The notes under the pieces are model-generated. The model was not told where the DNA came from, searched no databases, and saw nothing but the letters and a program-made list of their open reading frames with translations. A program made the translations under genes and the position numbers. Shown piece after piece: positions 26,554-37,454 of a stretch of 64,000 bases of DNA; the first letter of the stretch is position 1, and each line of letters starts with the position of its first letter. Source of the DNA: Verminephrobacter eiseniae EF01-2 (GTDB taxonomy: Bacteria; Pseudomonadota; Gammaproteobacteria; Burkholderiales; Burkholderiaceae_C); the NCBI RefSeq assembly GCF_000015565.1, contig NC_008786.1, positions 3,224,001-3,288,000 of the forward strand. The letters run 5' to 3'.

Positions 26554-27555
26554 ATGAATCCAAACAGCCAGCCGCGCCAGCCGGATTGGGACTTGCTCGT
26601 CAGTTGGATTGCTGTCGTGGAGTCCGGCAGCATCTCCGAGGCGACGCGACTGTTGGATATCTCGCAGGCCGCCGTCTCCCAGAGGATCAAGCAACTGGAG
26701 ACTTTCTTCGGGACGGCGCTGCTTGACCGCAGCACCCGTCCGGCGCAGCCTACTGCCGCCGGGCAGCGCCTTTTCCAACACGCGAAGGAACTGCTCACGC
26801 AAGCCGACCAGATGGTCGAGAGCGTTCGCAGTGTCAGCCGCGCAAAGCGCATGGCCGTTCGGATCGGTTGTGTCGATTCGTTCGCCGCCACCGTCGGCCC
26901 ACTGCTCATCAAGGGCCTGTCCGGCTCGTCCCATCAGATCCGGCTGTGGTCGGGCATTACGCCGACCCTCGACGCGCTCATCGAAAGCCGGCAGTTGGAC
27001 TTGGCCGTGACGACGAGCGCTTTTCTGTCCGCCGGCATTTCACGCGCCTGCCTTTTCTCTGAAAAATACTATGTCGTGCTGCCAACGGGATTCGACCTTC
27101 AGCCGCTGTGCTCGTTGACAGAGCTTGGGCGGCAACTCAAATTCATTCGATACAGCGCGCGATCGGTCATCGGGCAGCAGGTGGATGACTACCTTCGCCA
27201 CTGTGGCGATCATCTGGAGCGGACCTACGAATTCGACACCACGGACCCCCTTCTCAGCCTGGTTGCCAACGGCATGGGATTTGCGCTGACCACGCCTTTG
27301 TGTATTTGGCAGTCCCGCCACTTCGTTCCGGAGATACATGTCGTCCCCCTGTCGGCATTCCTTCGGCATGGCCGCGCCTATGCCGATTTGAGTCGGGCCT
27401 TTTTTCTTGCTTACCGCCAAGGCGAACTCGGCACCTTGCCCACCGAGGTCCGGGATTTGGTGAGAATCGCGGCGCGGCATCAGATCTCGAAAGACATCGC
27501 TGCCTGCCTTCACCTCGAAGCCGATGTTCTCTTGGTGTCGGAGAGCGATGACTGA
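26554..27555 (+). CDS. LysR-family transcriptional regulator
   Basis: 333 residues. Winged helix-turn-helix at about 10-70 (WIAVVESGSISEATRLLDIS, AAVSQRIKQLETFFG), then a substrate-binding-like domain ending near 310. The ATG at 26554 gives the right N-terminal length. It is transcribed in the same direction as the fused hydantoinase operon, 378 bases ahead, and is the probable activator of that operon. Confidence 0.88.
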   Translation: MNPNSQPRQPDWDLLVSWIAVVESGSISEATRLLDISQAAVSQRIKQLETFFGTALLDRSTRPAQPTAAGQRLFQHAKELLTQADQMVESVRSVSRAKRMAVRIGCVDSFAATVGPLLIKGLSGSSHQIRLWSGITPTLDALIESRQLDLAVTTSAFLSAGISRACLFSEKYYVVLPTGFDLQPLCSLTELGRQLKFIRYSARSVIGQQVDDYLRHCGDHLERTYEFDTTDPLLSLVANGMGFALTTPLCIWQSRHFVPEIHVVPLSAFLRHGRAYADLSRAFFLAYRQGELGTLPTEVRDLVRIAARHQISKDIAACLHLEADVLLVSESDD

Positions 27556-27933
27556 TTCATCGTTGCCGCGTGCGATACGCCGGCAGCTTTTGCAAAGGCA
27601 CTGAATCGGTGTAATCCACCATTGCAATTTCCTCGGGGCTATTTCCGGTCTATCGGGGAAATGGCCGGCCATGGCCTGCGAAGCCGGGGCAACCACCCAT
27701 TCCACAGTGCCCCATCGAATCGCCTGGCGAAAGTCGATGCGCAAAAACCGGAATCGACGCATGCTGAAAAGAGCCTGCGGTTGCTTAAGGATAGCATCGC
27801 CGTCGCTTATTTTCAGGCGAGGCACAGACAGGCTCACAACACTGTCTGCCAGACAGCATCGCCATGTTCAGGTGCCGCTGACGATGGTCTCGGGTCCGAT
27901 CTCTTTCAAGCAATCCCTGCGCCAGAAATCATC
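27556..27933. other. Intergenic region between LysR and hyuAB
   Basis: No gene is supported here; open frames are extensions of neighbours. It probably holds the regulator-binding site and promoter of the hyuAB operon. Near 27780-27830 it is less GC-rich (CTTAAGGATAGC). No clear -35/-10 pair was settled. Confidence 0.4.
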
Positions 27934-30900
27934 ATGGGTTCGTCATCTTCCGAGCGCACGCACACCGACGGGCAGGCCAAGTGGCAATTCTGGATCGACC
28001 GTGGCGGCACATTCACGGACATCGTCGCCAAAAAGCCTGACGGCACGCTGCTCACGCACAAGCTGCTGTCCGAGGACCCGGAGCAGTACGCGGATGCCGC
28101 AGTGGCCGGCATCCGCCGTCTGCTGGGTCTCGGCAAGGGCGAACCCATCCCGGACGCCCAAGTGGAGGTCGTGAAGATGGGCACCACGGTGGCCACCAAC
28201 GCCTTGCTGGAGCGCAAGGGCGAGGACACCGTCCTTTTCATCACCAACGGTTTCGGCGACGCATTGCGGATCGGCTACCAAAACCGGCCCAGGTTGTTCG
28301 ACCTCCACATCGAACTGCCCGAACCGCTCTACGGCAAGGTGTACGAGGTCGCCGAACGCATCGGCGCTGACGGCACGGTGTTCGAGCCGCTGGACCACGG
28401 GCGCACCCGGGCCGATCTGCGGCAAGCGTTTGAGGCCGGCTATCGATCGATTGCGATCGTGCTGATGCATGGTTACCGTTACCCCGCGCACGAACGGGCC
28501 ATCGAGGCTGCCGCGCGCAGCATCGGGTTCACCCAAGTCTCGGTTTCGCACAAGGTCAGTGCCTTGATGAAACTGATCCCGCGCGGCGACACGACGGTGG
28601 TGGACGCCTACCTTTCGCCCGTCCTGCGCCGGTATGTGGAGCAGGTTGCCGGCGCGATGTCGAACGTGCGACTGATGTTCATGCAGTCCAATGGCGGCCT
28701 TGCCGACGCGGGCCGGTTCCAGGGCAAGGATGCGATCTTGTCGGGCCCCGCCGGCGGTATCGTCGGCATGGCCCGCACCGCCGCCTCTGCGGGCTTCGAC
28801 AAGGTCATCGGTTTCGACATGGGTGGCACCTCGACCGACGTGTCGCACTACTGCGGCGAATTCGAGCGCGCGTTCGAGACCCAGGTCGCGGGGGTGCGCA
28901 TGCGCGCGCCGATGATGAGCATCCACACCGTTGCGGCAGGCGGCGGCTCGATCCTGCATTTCGACGGCAGCCGCTACCGTGTCGGGCCCGATTCCGCCGG
29001 AGCCAATCCCGGCCCCGCCAGCTATCGGCGCGGCGGCCCGTTGGCTGTCACGGACTGCAACGTCATGCTCGGCAAGATCCGGCCCGCCCGTTTTCCGAAG
29101 GTATTCGGACCGGGCGCCGACGAATCGCTCGATGCGGACATCGTTCGTGAAAAGTTCAATGCGCTGGCCGATGAAGTCCTTCGGGCCACAGGCCGCCGGC
29201 CCACTGCCGAGCAGGTCGCCGAGGGCTTCATCGAGATCGCTGTCGGCAACATGGCCCATGCTATCGAGCATATTTCGGTCGCGCGTGGCCATGACGTGAC
29301 GGACTACGTGTTGAACACCTTTGGTGGCGCAGGCGGCCAGCATGCCTGCCTGGTCGCCGATCAACTCGGCATGACACGCATCTTCCTGCACCCATTCGCA
29401 GGCGTGCTTTCTGCCTATGGCATCGGCCTGTCCGAGCAGAGCGCGATGCGCGAACAAACCGTCGAGTTGAAGCTCGAAGCTGCGTCCCTGCCGCAGATAG
29501 AGCGCGCGCTTGCGGGGCTCGAGCGCGAGGTGCGGGCGCAATTGCGCGAACAGCAGGTGAAAGAGGCCCACATCCGCGTGCTGCGCCAGGTGCACCTGCG
29601 CTATGACGGCACCGACACCTTCCTGTCCGTCGCGTTCGGTGATGAGCACGCGATGCGCGGTCGGTTCGAGGCGGCCTACAAGGCCCGTTTCTCTTTTCTG
29701 ATGCCGGGCCGCGCGCTCATCGCGGGAAGCGTCGCCGTCGAGGCCGTTGGCTCCTCGTCGCCGCTCGGTGGGCAGGCCCCGGTTTTCCCGGAAAGGGAAA
29801 AGCCGTTGAGCGCGCAAGAAACGGTGCCGATGTTCAGCGCTGGCCAATGGCACCCGACCCCCGTCTTCTTGCGCGAGCAGATGCGGCCGGGCGATAAAGT
29901 GAAAGGCCCGGCGATCATTGCCGAGCAAAATTCCACGAGCATCGTGGAGCCAGGCTGGCAGGCAGAGATCACCGCCCTCGATCACATGCTGATGACCCGC
30001 CTCGATGCCCGCGCTGAACGCCGCGCGCTCGGCACGAGCGCAGACCCCGTCATGCTCGAGATTTTCAACAACCTGTTCATGTCCATTGCCGAGCAGATGG
30101 GGCTTCGTCTCCAGCAGACGGCATATTCAGTCAATATCAAGGAACGGCTCGATTTTTCGTGCGCCCTTTTCGACCGGGACGGCAATCTCGTCGCCAATGC
30201 GCCGCATATCCCGGTGCACCTGGGCTCGATGGGCGAAAGTGTCAAAACGGTGATGCGCGAGAACGCCGGCCAGATGCAGGCAGGTGATGTCTACGTCATC
30301 AACGACCCGTATCACGGCGGCACCCATCTGCCGGATATCACAGTCATCACACCGGTGTTCTCGCAAGACGGCAAGGCAATCAGCTTCTATGTGGGATCGC
30401 GCGGCCACCACGCCGACATCGGCGGGATTACCCCGGGCTCGATGCCGCCGCACTCGACCTCGGTCGAGCAAGAGGGTGTTCTATTCAACAATTGGAAGTT
30501 GATTGAAGGCAACCGCATGCGCGAGCAGGAGACACTCGATTTACTCTCCGGCGGACAGTACCCGGCGCGCAATCCCTCATTGAATATGGCTGATCTGCGC
30601 GCCCAGGTGGCCGCCAACGAGAAAGGCGTCCAGGAACTGAAAAAGATGGTGAAGCATTACGGACTCGATGTCGTGCAGGCGTACACCCGGCATGTCCAGG
30701 ATAATGCAGAGGAGGCCGTGCGACATGTCATCACCGCCTTGGACGATGGCGATTTCACACTGACCACGGACAACGGCGCAGTCATCAAAGTTGCGATCGA
30801 GATCGATCGCAGCGCCCGTTCGGCAAGCATAGCCTTTACCGGCACCTCGGCCCAAATGCCGAACAACTTCAACGCGCCGTCGGCGATCTGCATGGCGGCG

Positions 30901-31662
30901 GTCTTGTATGTGTTCCGGACACTCGTTGACGACGAAATACCTTTGAACGCCGGTTGCCTCAGGCCGCTGAAAGTGATCATTCCCGATGGCTCGCTGCTGA
31001 ATCCCCGTTACCCGGCCGCCGTGGTCGCGGGCAACGTTGAAACCTCGCAGTGCATCACCAATGCCCTGTATGGCGCATTGGGCGTGCTGGCATCATCCCA
31101 GTGCACGATGAATGTTTTGTCGTTCGGCAATGATCAGTACCAATACATGGAAACCATAGCGGGCGGCTGCGGCGCAGGCGCGACATTCGACGGTGCGAGC
31201 GCGGTCCATTCGAACATGACGAACTCGCGGATCACGGATCCGGAGGTCCTTGAGTTTCGTTATCCGGTTTTGCTGGAGAGCTACAGGATTCGCAAAGGCA
31301 GCGGCGGAGATGGCGCGCACCGTGGTGGTGACGGTGCAAGCCGGCGCATCCGTTTCCTGCAGCCAATGACCGTCTCGATACTGTCGAACAACCGCCGCGT
31401 CGCACCGTTTGGCATGGCCGGCGGCAATGGCGGAGGCCTGGGGATGAACCGGGTCCAAAAGGCCGATGGCACGGTGATTCATCTCGAACCTTGCCAATCC
31501 ATGGAGCTCGATGCCCAGGACGCCATCATTATCGAAACCCCCGGTGGCGGCGGCTACGGGCCGGTTTCCCGCCAATCCACTGCATCACACAACGAGACAA
31601 CGACAGGAAAGAGTCCATGTCGAGCAACACCATGCTGCACGCACCACCTTCGCGCAATCTGA
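27934..31662 (+). CDS. Fused HyuA-HyuB hydantoinase / 5-oxoprolinase
   Basis: 1242 residues joining both halves of the family. HyuA part (about 1-690): the ATPase-like start [65 protein letters not shown]. HyuB part (about 700-1230): [63 protein letters not shown] and a final PGGGGYGP. Single-chain forms include eukaryotic 5-oxoprolinase; many bacteria use separate subunits. It opens a lactam or hydantoin ring with ATP. The last 46 bases overlap the next gene. The residues after PGGGGYGP look like non-family read-on sequence. Confidence 0.92.
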   Translation: MGSSSSERTHTDGQAKWQFWIDRGGTFTDIVAKKPDGTLLTHKLLSEDPEQYADAAVAGIRRLLGLGKGEPIPDAQVEVVKMGTTVATNALLERKGEDTVLFITNGFGDALRIGYQNRPRLFDLHIELPEPLYGKVYEVAERIGADGTVFEPLDHGRTRADLRQAFEAGYRSIAIVLMHGYRYPAHERAIEAAARSIGFTQVSVSHKVSALMKLIPRGDTTVVDAYLSPVLRRYVEQVAGAMSNVRLMFMQSNGGLADAGRFQGKDAILSGPAGGIVGMARTAASAGFDKVIGFDMGGTSTDVSHYCGEFERAFETQVAGVRMRAPMMSIHTVAAGGGSILHFDGSRYRVGPDSAGANPGPASYRRGGPLAVTDCNVMLGKIRPARFPKVFGPGADESLDADIVREKFNALADEVLRATGRRPTAEQVAEGFIEIAVGNMAHAIEHISVARGHDVTDYVLNTFGGAGGQHACLVADQLGMTRIFLHPFAGVLSAYGIGLSEQSAMREQTVELKLEAASLPQIERALAGLEREVRAQLREQQVKEAHIRVLRQVHLRYDGTDTFLSVAFGDEHAMRGRFEAAYKARFSFLMPGRALIAGSVAVEAVGSSSPLGGQAPVFPEREKPLSAQETVPMFSAGQWHPTPVFLREQMRPGDKVKGPAIIAEQNSTSIVEPGWQAEITALDHMLMTRLDARAERRALGTSADPVMLEIFNNLFMSIAEQMGLRLQQTAYSVNIKERLDFSCALFDRDGNLVANAPHIPVHLGSMGESVKTVMRENAGQMQAGDVYVINDPYHGGTHLPDITVITPVFSQDGKAISFYVGSRGHHADIGGITPGSMPPHSTSVEQEGVLFNNWKLIEGNRMREQETLDLLSGGQYPARNPSLNMADLRAQVAANEKGVQELKKMVKHYGLDVVQAYTRHVQDNAEEAVRHVITALDDGDFTLTTDNGAVIKVAIEIDRSARSASIAFTGTSAQMPNNFNAPSAICMAAVLYVFRTLVDDEIPLNAGCLRPLKVIIPDGSLLNPRYPAAVVAGNVETSQCITNALYGALGVLASSQCTMNVLSFGNDQYQYMETIAGGCGAGATFDGASAVHSNMTNSRITDPEVLEFRYPVLLESYRIRKGSGGDGAHRGGDGASRRIRFLQPMTVSILSNNRRVAPFGMAGGNGGGLGMNRVQKADGTVIHLEPCQSMELDAQDAIIIETPGGGGYGPVSRQSTASHNETTTGKSPCRATPCCTHHLRAI

Positions 31663-32888
31663 AACGCTATTTGCAGTTTTCCCTGCTGCTTTTGGCAGCG
31701 GGAGCGATTTATCCATTGCTCTACCTGCGCCAGAATTTTGAGACCAGCGTTCTGGCAGCATTTGGCATTTCTGCTGACGAACTCGGCCAATTCTATTCCT
31801 TGCTCGGCATCATCTATGCGCTGAGTTATTTGCCGAGTGGCTGGTTGGCCGACCGGTTTTCACCGCGCCTGCTGATCTGTTTTTCATTGTCCGTGGTGGG
31901 TTTGCTGGGACTGTGGTTTTCGACCTATCCCGGCCCTGCCGCGCTGCGTTGGATTTTCATCGGTTGGGGCTTGGCGGCGGGGCTGACGTTCTGGGCCTCC
32001 CTGATCAAAGGCGTCAAGCTGTTGGCGCAGGCCTCTGAGCAGGGGCGTTTCTTCGGCATTCTGGATGGTGGGCGCGGCTTGATCGAAGCGCTGCTGGCGA
32101 CTGCCGCCGTCGCCCTGTTTGCCATGGCCAGTGACGCAGCGCCACAGGCAGCGTTGCGCCCGGTCATTTATATGTACTCCTTCACCTGCCTGGCGATTGC
32201 GTTATTGGTGTTGGTGTTTCTTGGGCAAGAACCTGCCGCCGCACCCGCTCCGACGAAAGTGCGCGGCGGACTTTGGCAAGACCTCAAAACACTCGCTGCG
32301 ATACCCCGCTTGTGGCTCATGGCGCTGATCATTTTTTGCGGCTACCAGATATTTTGGGCGACATATTCTTTCTCCGCCTATTTACAACAGGGGTACGGCA
32401 TGAGCGCAGTTGCCGCCGGCGTCATCACCGTCATCAAGCTATGGATGCGTCCTGTCGGAGGGATAGTCGGCGGGTTTCTGGGAGACCGCTGCGGCAACGC
32501 GGCGACACTGGCCTGGAGCATGCTGTTGGCCGCGCTCGGCCTGACTGCGCTGATTCTTTTTCCGGCGGGCAGCGGCGTTTATTTTATGCTGACCCTCGTC
32601 ATCCTGATCGGCGTGATGACCTATGCCATACGCGGTTTGTACTGGTCGCTGCTGGAGTCTTGCGCGGTGCCGGAAAAAATCACCGGCCTGGCCATCGGTA
32701 TCGTCTCCGTCATCGCCTATTTGCCGGATATTTTCCTGCCCATGATCAACAGCGCCATCTCGTACCACTATCCCGGCCTGCCCGGCTACAAAATATATTT
32801 CGGCTACATCGTCGCCTGCGGATTGGGCGGCACGGCAGTCGCTTTCTACTTCAAAAACCTGACCCAACGAGAAAAGGTGCAGCAATGA
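31617..32888 (+). CDS. MFS transporter
   Basis: 423 residues with twelve predicted helices. The loop 2-3 motif is seen as GWLADRFSPRLL, and the C-terminal half repeats it as GGFLGDRCGN. The start at 31617 has AGGAAAG upstream and lies inside the 3' end of the hydantoinase gene; the longer open frame is not needed. The stop overlaps the next start (ATGA). Tight coupling to the hydantoinase and dehydratase suggests it imports or exports their substrate. The family within the MFS is unclear. Confidence 0.88.
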   Translation: MSSNTMLHAPPSRNLKRYLQFSLLLLAAGAIYPLLYLRQNFETSVLAAFGISADELGQFYSLLGIIYALSYLPSGWLADRFSPRLLICFSLSVVGLLGLWFSTYPGPAALRWIFIGWGLAAGLTFWASLIKGVKLLAQASEQGRFFGILDGGRGLIEALLATAAVALFAMASDAAPQAALRPVIYMYSFTCLAIALLVLVFLGQEPAAAPAPTKVRGGLWQDLKTLAAIPRLWLMALIIFCGYQIFWATYSFSAYLQQGYGMSAVAAGVITVIKLWMRPVGGIVGGFLGDRCGNAATLAWSMLLAALGLTALILFPAGSGVYFMLTLVILIGVMTYAIRGLYWSLLESCAVPEKITGLAIGIVSVIAYLPDIFLPMINSAISYHYPGLPGYKIYFGYIVACGLGGTAVAFYFKNLTQREKVQQ

Positions 32889-34132
32889 AAATCATATCGA
32901 TGAAATCCCATGTGGTTGCCGTGCCGCCGCCCTATATCGGCGGCATGTACTGGATTTTCGTCACCCTGAAAACCGCTTGCGGCATCGAGGGCGTGGGCGA
33001 AATCTACGCCTCCACATTTCACCCCAAGGTGGTCGCCTGCGCCATGGATGACGTGTTCGAGCGGCATTTGCTCGATCATGACCCGCACCACATCGAGCGG
33101 TTTTTCCGCGCGGCTTACTCCAGCGGCTTCACGCAGCGCCCCGACCTGACCATGATGGGCATCGTCAGCGGCTTGGAGATGGCCTGCTGGGACATCATCG
33201 GCAAGGCCGCCGGCAAACCGGTGTATGAATTGATCGGCGGCCGTGTGCATGAGCGCCTGCGCACCTACACCTACCTCTATCCGAAAAATGCCAAGGGCGA
33301 GCACGACTACGATGATGTGGACCTGTCGGTGGCATGCGCAGTGGACTTGGTGAAACAGGGTTTTACCGCCGTCAAGTTCGACCCGGCCGGGCCGTACAGC
33401 GTTTATTCCGGCCACCATCTGTCGCTGGAAGTGATGGACAAGTCGGAAGAGTTCTGCAAGAAGATACGCGAGGCCGTCGGCAGCAAATGCGATTTGCTGT
33501 TCGGCACGCATGGACAGATGACCGTGGCCTCGGCGGTGCGTCTGGCGCGGCGGCTGGAAAAATACGACCCGCTCTGGTTCGAAGAACCGGTGCCGCCGGG
33601 GCAGGTCGATGCGATGGCAGCGGTCGCTGGCAAGACCTCCATTCCCATCGCCACGGGCGAGCGCCTGACCACCAAATATGAATTCTTCGACTTGCTCCAG
33701 CGCGGCGGCGCCTCGATTCTGCAAATGAATCTGGGACGTGTCGGCGGCATTCTGGAAGCCAAGAAAATCGCCGGCATCGCCGAAGTCCACTGTGCCCAGA
33801 TCGCGCCGCATCTGTACAACGGCCCGGTCGGTGCGGCAGCCAGCGTTCAGTTGGCAACCGCCACGCCCAACTTCCTGATTCAGGAAAGCATCATGACCTG
33901 GCAAGGCTTTCATGCCGAGATTCTGAAGCAACCGATTCAGTGGGAGGACGGCTTCATCATCCCCTCGCGCGAGCCAGGTCTGGGGGTGGAGTTGAATATG
34001 GACGTGGTGGAAGCCAATGCGCCCTATGTCGGCAGCCGGCTGCACATCACGATGGACCCCCAGCCTTTCGACGTCAAGCAGCCATCGAGCGATAGCTGGA
34101 AGAAGCGCTGGAGTGATGAGGTTGCGCGGTGA
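32885..34132 (+). CDS. Enolase-superfamily dehydratase (mandelate racemase/muconate lactonising type)
   Basis: 415 residues. The N-terminal capping domain is followed by a barrel with GLEMACWDIIGKAAGKPVYE, KFDPAGPYSVYSGHH, LLFGTHGQMTVASAVRLARR, LWFEEPVPPGQ and IPIATGERLTTKYEF. The spaced acidic residues at the strand ends are the Mg2+ ligands of this superfamily, and the THGQMT segment resembles galactonate or mannonate dehydratases. It would dehydrate an aldonic-acid-like compound. The start overlaps the MFS stop by four bases, and the stop overlaps the GMC gene. Confidence 0.88.
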   Translation: MKIISMKSHVVAVPPPYIGGMYWIFVTLKTACGIEGVGEIYASTFHPKVVACAMDDVFERHLLDHDPHHIERFFRAAYSSGFTQRPDLTMMGIVSGLEMACWDIIGKAAGKPVYELIGGRVHERLRTYTYLYPKNAKGEHDYDDVDLSVACAVDLVKQGFTAVKFDPAGPYSVYSGHHLSLEVMDKSEEFCKKIREAVGSKCDLLFGTHGQMTVASAVRLARRLEKYDPLWFEEPVPPGQVDAMAAVAGKTSIPIATGERLTTKYEFFDLLQRGGASILQMNLGRVGGILEAKKIAGIAEVHCAQIAPHLYNGPVGAAASVQLATATPNFLIQESIMTWQGFHAEILKQPIQWEDGFIIPSREPGLGVELNMDVVEANAPYVGSRLHITMDPQPFDVKQPSSDSWKKRWSDEVAR

Positions 34133-35736
34133 ATGTCGACTTCATCATCGTCGGGGCGGGTTCGGCGGGCTGCATACTCGCCAACCGCTTGAGCGAATCG
34201 CACAGTGTATTGCTGCTGGAAGCGGGCGGCAAGGATGACTCATGGTGGCTCAAACTGCCGCTCGGCTTTGTCAAGACGTACTACGACCCGCGCTACAACT
34301 GGATGTATTACAGCGAGCCGGAGGCGGAGATGGCCGGGCGCCGCCTGTATGCGCCGCGCGGCAAAGTGATCGGCGGCTCCGGCGCGATCAATGCCATGAT
34401 CCATGTGCGCGGCCAGCCGCGCGATTTCGACGACTGGGAGGCGGCGGGCAACCCCGGTTGGGGTTATCGCGAGGTGCTGCCTTATTTCAAAAAGATGGAA
34501 TCGCATCCGCTCGGTGAAACCCCCTGGCATGGCGGCGACGGCCCGATGGGCATCACGCCGATGAAGCAGGGCGCGCATCCGATGTGCCGGGCTTATCTGC
34601 AAGCCTGCCAGCAAGCGGGTTACCCGCTCAATGAAGATTTCAACGGCGCGCATTTTGAAGGCGCCGGCATCTATGAAGCCAGCATCCGCAACGGCAAGCG
34701 CGATTCCAGCGCGGTTGCGTACCTGCATCCAGCCCTGGGGCGCAGTCGTTTGCAGGTCGAGACCGAGGCGCAGGTCGCACAGATTCTGTTCGATGGCCAG
34801 CAGTGCGCCCATGGCGTGCTGGTGCGTCAGCGCGGCCAGTTGCGCCGCTTTTACGCCCATCGTGAAGTCATTCTTGCCGCCGGCGCGGTGGATACGCCGA
34901 AGCTGTTGCAACTGTCCGGCATTGGCGCGGCTGCATTGCTGGCGCGCCACGGGATTGCGCTGCGCCATCATTTGCCGGCGGTTGGCCGCCATTTGCAGGA
35001 TCATTTATGCGCATCCTTTTACTTTCGCGCCAGGTGCAAGACCCTCAATGATGAATTGGGCACGTGGCATGGGCAACTGGCGGCGGGCATGCAATACCTG
35101 TTCAAGCGCAGCGGCCCCTTGGCGATGAGCGTCAATCAGGCGGGCGGATTTTTCAAGGGCAGCGCGCTGGAGCGGGAGCCAAACATTCAGTTGTATTTCA
35201 ATCCGCTGTCCTACACGATTCCGAAAGACCCCAAGGCCAAACTGAAGCCCGACCCTTGGTCGGGCTTCCTGCTGGCCTACAACCCGTGCCGTCCCGACAG
35301 TCGCGGCAGCATTGAAATTGCCGCCGCAGATGCAGACCTGCCGGCAGCGATACGCCCCAATTACCTGAGCACCCCAAAGGACAGGGACGAAGCGGTACAA
35401 GGCGCGCGCCTGATTCGTGCACTGAGCCAGGCGCCGGCCTTGCGCGCATTGATCGTGGAAGAAGTCAGCCCGGCAGGCGCGGTGACGGATGAGGCCGGCA
35501 TGTTGCAGTTCTTCCGCGAGCAGGCGGGTTCCATCTACCACCTGTGCGGCTCTTGCGCAATGGGGCCGGACGCCGCCACGGCAGTGGTCAACGCCGAGTT
35601 GAAGGTGCACGGTGTGCAGCGCTTGCGGGTTGTCGATGCCTCGGTGTTTCCGAACATCACTTCAGGCAACATCAACGCTGCCACGATGATGGTGGCGGAG
35701 AAGGGGGCGGCGATGATTCTCGGGGAGTATCGCTGA
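34129..35736 (+). CDS. GMC-family FAD oxidoreductase (choline dehydrogenase-like)
   Basis: 535 residues starting at GTG inside the previous stop (GTGA). The FAD-binding start is DFIIVGAGSAGCILANRLSE, then LLLEAGG, then the GMC signature YAPRGKVIGGSGAINAMIHV, and DTPKLLQLSGIG. The C-terminal block is HLCGSCAMGP...LRVVDASVFPNITSGNINAA, with the catalytic His and Asn of the family. It oxidises an alcohol to an aldehyde or ketone. It ends the hyuAB-MFS-dehydratase-GMC operon. The substrate is unknown; choline is not implied by context here. Confidence 0.9.
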   Translation: MNVDFIIVGAGSAGCILANRLSESHSVLLLEAGGKDDSWWLKLPLGFVKTYYDPRYNWMYYSEPEAEMAGRRLYAPRGKVIGGSGAINAMIHVRGQPRDFDDWEAAGNPGWGYREVLPYFKKMESHPLGETPWHGGDGPMGITPMKQGAHPMCRAYLQACQQAGYPLNEDFNGAHFEGAGIYEASIRNGKRDSSAVAYLHPALGRSRLQVETEAQVAQILFDGQQCAHGVLVRQRGQLRRFYAHREVILAAGAVDTPKLLQLSGIGAAALLARHGIALRHHLPAVGRHLQDHLCASFYFRARCKTLNDELGTWHGQLAAGMQYLFKRSGPLAMSVNQAGGFFKGSALEREPNIQLYFNPLSYTIPKDPKAKLKPDPWSGFLLAYNPCRPDSRGSIEIAAADADLPAAIRPNYLSTPKDRDEAVQGARLIRALSQAPALRALIVEEVSPAGAVTDEAGMLQFFREQAGSIYHLCGSCAMGPDAATAVVNAELKVHGVQRLRVVDASVFPNITSGNINAATMMVAEKGAAMILGEYR

Positions 35737-35779
35737 CCGTAGCCGCTGCGGCGCCGGGTGGGGCCGGACTCCCGTTGCG

Positions 35780-36694
35780 TCAGAGCAACCCTGCCTCTTC
35801 GAGATAACTCTTGGCCACGGCTTCGATCGGCTTTCTCCGGACATCGACTTCGCTGTTCAGGCGCTGCATCGTCGCGTCGTCGAGTTTCATTGAAATCGAC
35901 TCCAGCACCGCTTTGAGGCCGGGATGGGCATCCAGGACTTTCTGGCGGATCACCGGTGTCATCGCATAGTTGGGGAAAAAGCCCGCGTCGTCGGCCAGCA
36001 TGCGCAGATTGAGCGCGACGATCTGCCCGTCCGTGGCCTGCGCGACCACCGTGTCCAGATCCCCGTTGGCCAGCGCGTTGTAGGCCAGGTTCAGTTGCAT
36101 GGGCCGCACATTGGCGCGCCCGGCCTCGAAGCCGTAGGTCTTTTGCAGGCCGATCAGGCCATCGAGCCGTTTGGGAAATTCTGCCGTCATGCCCATCGCG
36201 ATGGTGTTACCGGACTTGTAGCCGGCCGCCAGATCGGAAATGGTCTTCATGCCGTCGGTCTTCGGATTGTCCGGCCGGACCACGACGGCATAGGTGCTGT
36301 TGACCTTGGACGGCGCCAGCCAGACCAAGCCTTTTTTGCCGTCGAGTTCCCGGACCTTTTGGTAAACATCCTGCGGCGACAGCCGCTGCGTCACCTTGTT
36401 GAAAATGACCAGCGAAGTGCCGGTGTACTCCCAATAGAGGTCGACCTCGCCGTTTTCCAGCGCGGCCCGGACGATCTTGGTGCCCATGCCGTCTCTCTTG
36501 TGGACCGTGTAGCCCTTGCTTTGCAGCAACTGCCTGGTCATCTCGGCCATGATCAGTTGCTCGGTGAAGTCCTTGGCGCCAACCGTCAGGGAAGGGGCCG
36601 GATCGGCCCATGCTGCGGCACCGGGCAGCAGGCACAAGGCCGTTGCGATGAGGGCCGAGAGGAGGCGTTGCGATAGCCGTGTCATGGGATTCAT
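35780..36694 (-). CDS. Glycine-betaine-type ABC transporter substrate-binding protein (OsmF/ProX-like)
   Basis: 304 residues with a signal peptide ending AAAWADP. The mature domain has LTVGAKDFTEQLIMAEMTRQ, YWEYTGTS, PSKVNSTYAVVVRP and NLAYNALANGDLDTVVAQATDGQI, the OpuAC/YehZ pattern. Compatible-solute receptors of this family bind quaternary ammonium or sulfonium compounds. It is last in an operon with two permeases and an ATPase. A second ATG nine bases in has a better spaced AAGG and may be the start. Confidence 0.9.
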   Translation of the reverse strand: MNPMTRLSQRLLSALIATALCLLPGAAAWADPAPSLTVGAKDFTEQLIMAEMTRQLLQSKGYTVHKRDGMGTKIVRAALENGEVDLYWEYTGTSLVIFNKVTQRLSPQDVYQKVRELDGKKGLVWLAPSKVNSTYAVVVRPDNPKTDGMKTISDLAAGYKSGNTIAMGMTAEFPKRLDGLIGLQKTYGFEAGRANVRPMQLNLAYNALANGDLDTVVAQATDGQIVALNLRMLADDAGFFPNYAMTPVIRQKVLDAHPGLKAVLESISMKLDDATMQRLNSEVDVRRKPIEAVAKSYLEEAGLL

Positions 36695-36701
36695 CCTTCA
36701 T

Positions 36702-37454
36702 TCAGTATGGGTGCAGGGGATCGATGCCGCGCGGGACGAGGTGGTATTGGGCCTGGCCGATCAGGAAATCGAGCAGCACCGCGATGAGCGCGGTGGGAAT
36801 GGCGCCGGCCAGCATCATCGGCAAGTCGTCGAGCGCCATGCCGGTGAAGATCAACTCGCCCAACCCGCCGGCACCGATCAGAAACGCCAACGGCGCCGAG
36901 CCAACGCAGATGGCCAGGGCCGTGCGGATGCCGCCGCAGATGACGAACAGCGCATTCGGCAATTGCACGCGCCAAAGCACCTGGGCCGGCGTCATTCCCA
37001 TGCCGCGTGCGGCTTCGAGCAGATGCGGCGGAACGGCGCGCAGACCGGCATAGGTATTGCGCACGATGGGCAGCAAGGTCACCGCCCACAAGCCGAAGAC
37101 GGCCGGAACGATGCCAATGCCCAGCAGCGTCATCGACAGCGCCAGGACGGCAAGGGTGGGGATGGTGCCGCCGATGTTGAACAACTGCATGCAGACTTCC
37201 GGGACTGCGCGCCAGGACGGCCGCGAAAGAGCGATCCCCGCCGGTAGCGCCACCAGGATCGCCAGCAGGCCGGACCAGGCCACGAGTTCCAGATGCTGCA
37301 AGCCCAGGTAGCAGATGTCGTCCCGGTGGGTGAGTATCTCGGCGGCCATGCCGCTGCTCCAGAGCCGGTACAGCAGGGCTGCCAGCACGAGCAGCAACAA
37401 GGCGGGCGCCATGCGGCCCAGCGCTGCGGCACGGCCCGACCTGGCAGGAATCAT
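36702..37454 (-). CDS. Betaine-type ABC transporter permease
   Basis: 250 residues with about six helices. The permease coupling loop reads LLPIVRNTYAGLRAVPPHLLEAARGMGM, the EAA motif of the OpuB/YehY group. IGAGGLGELIFTGMALDD near the C-terminus is also typical. It starts within the last codons of the ATPase gene (ATGA overlap) and ends seven bases before the receptor gene. Confidence 0.92.
   Translation of the reverse strand: MIPARSGRAAALGRMAPALLLLVLAALLYRLWSSGMAAEILTHRDDICYLGLQHLELVAWSGLLAILVALPAGIALSRPSWRAVPEVCMQLFNIGGTIPTLAVLALSMTLLGIGIVPAVFGLWAVTLLPIVRNTYAGLRAVPPHLLEAARGMGMTPAQVLWRVQLPNALFVICGGIRTALAICVGSAPLAFLIGAGGLGELIFTGMALDDLPMMLAGAIPTALIAVLLDFLIGQAQYHLVPRGIDPLHPY

Noticed and set aside
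24816..26726. 636-residue plus-strand open frame over the hydroxyacid dehydrogenase
   Set aside because: Wrong frame relative to the dehydrogenase, which has full catalytic motifs; Arg/Ala/Gly-rich product.
27943..29985. 680-residue minus-strand open frame opposite HyuA
   Set aside because: Antisense shadow of a strongly supported gene; no family motifs.
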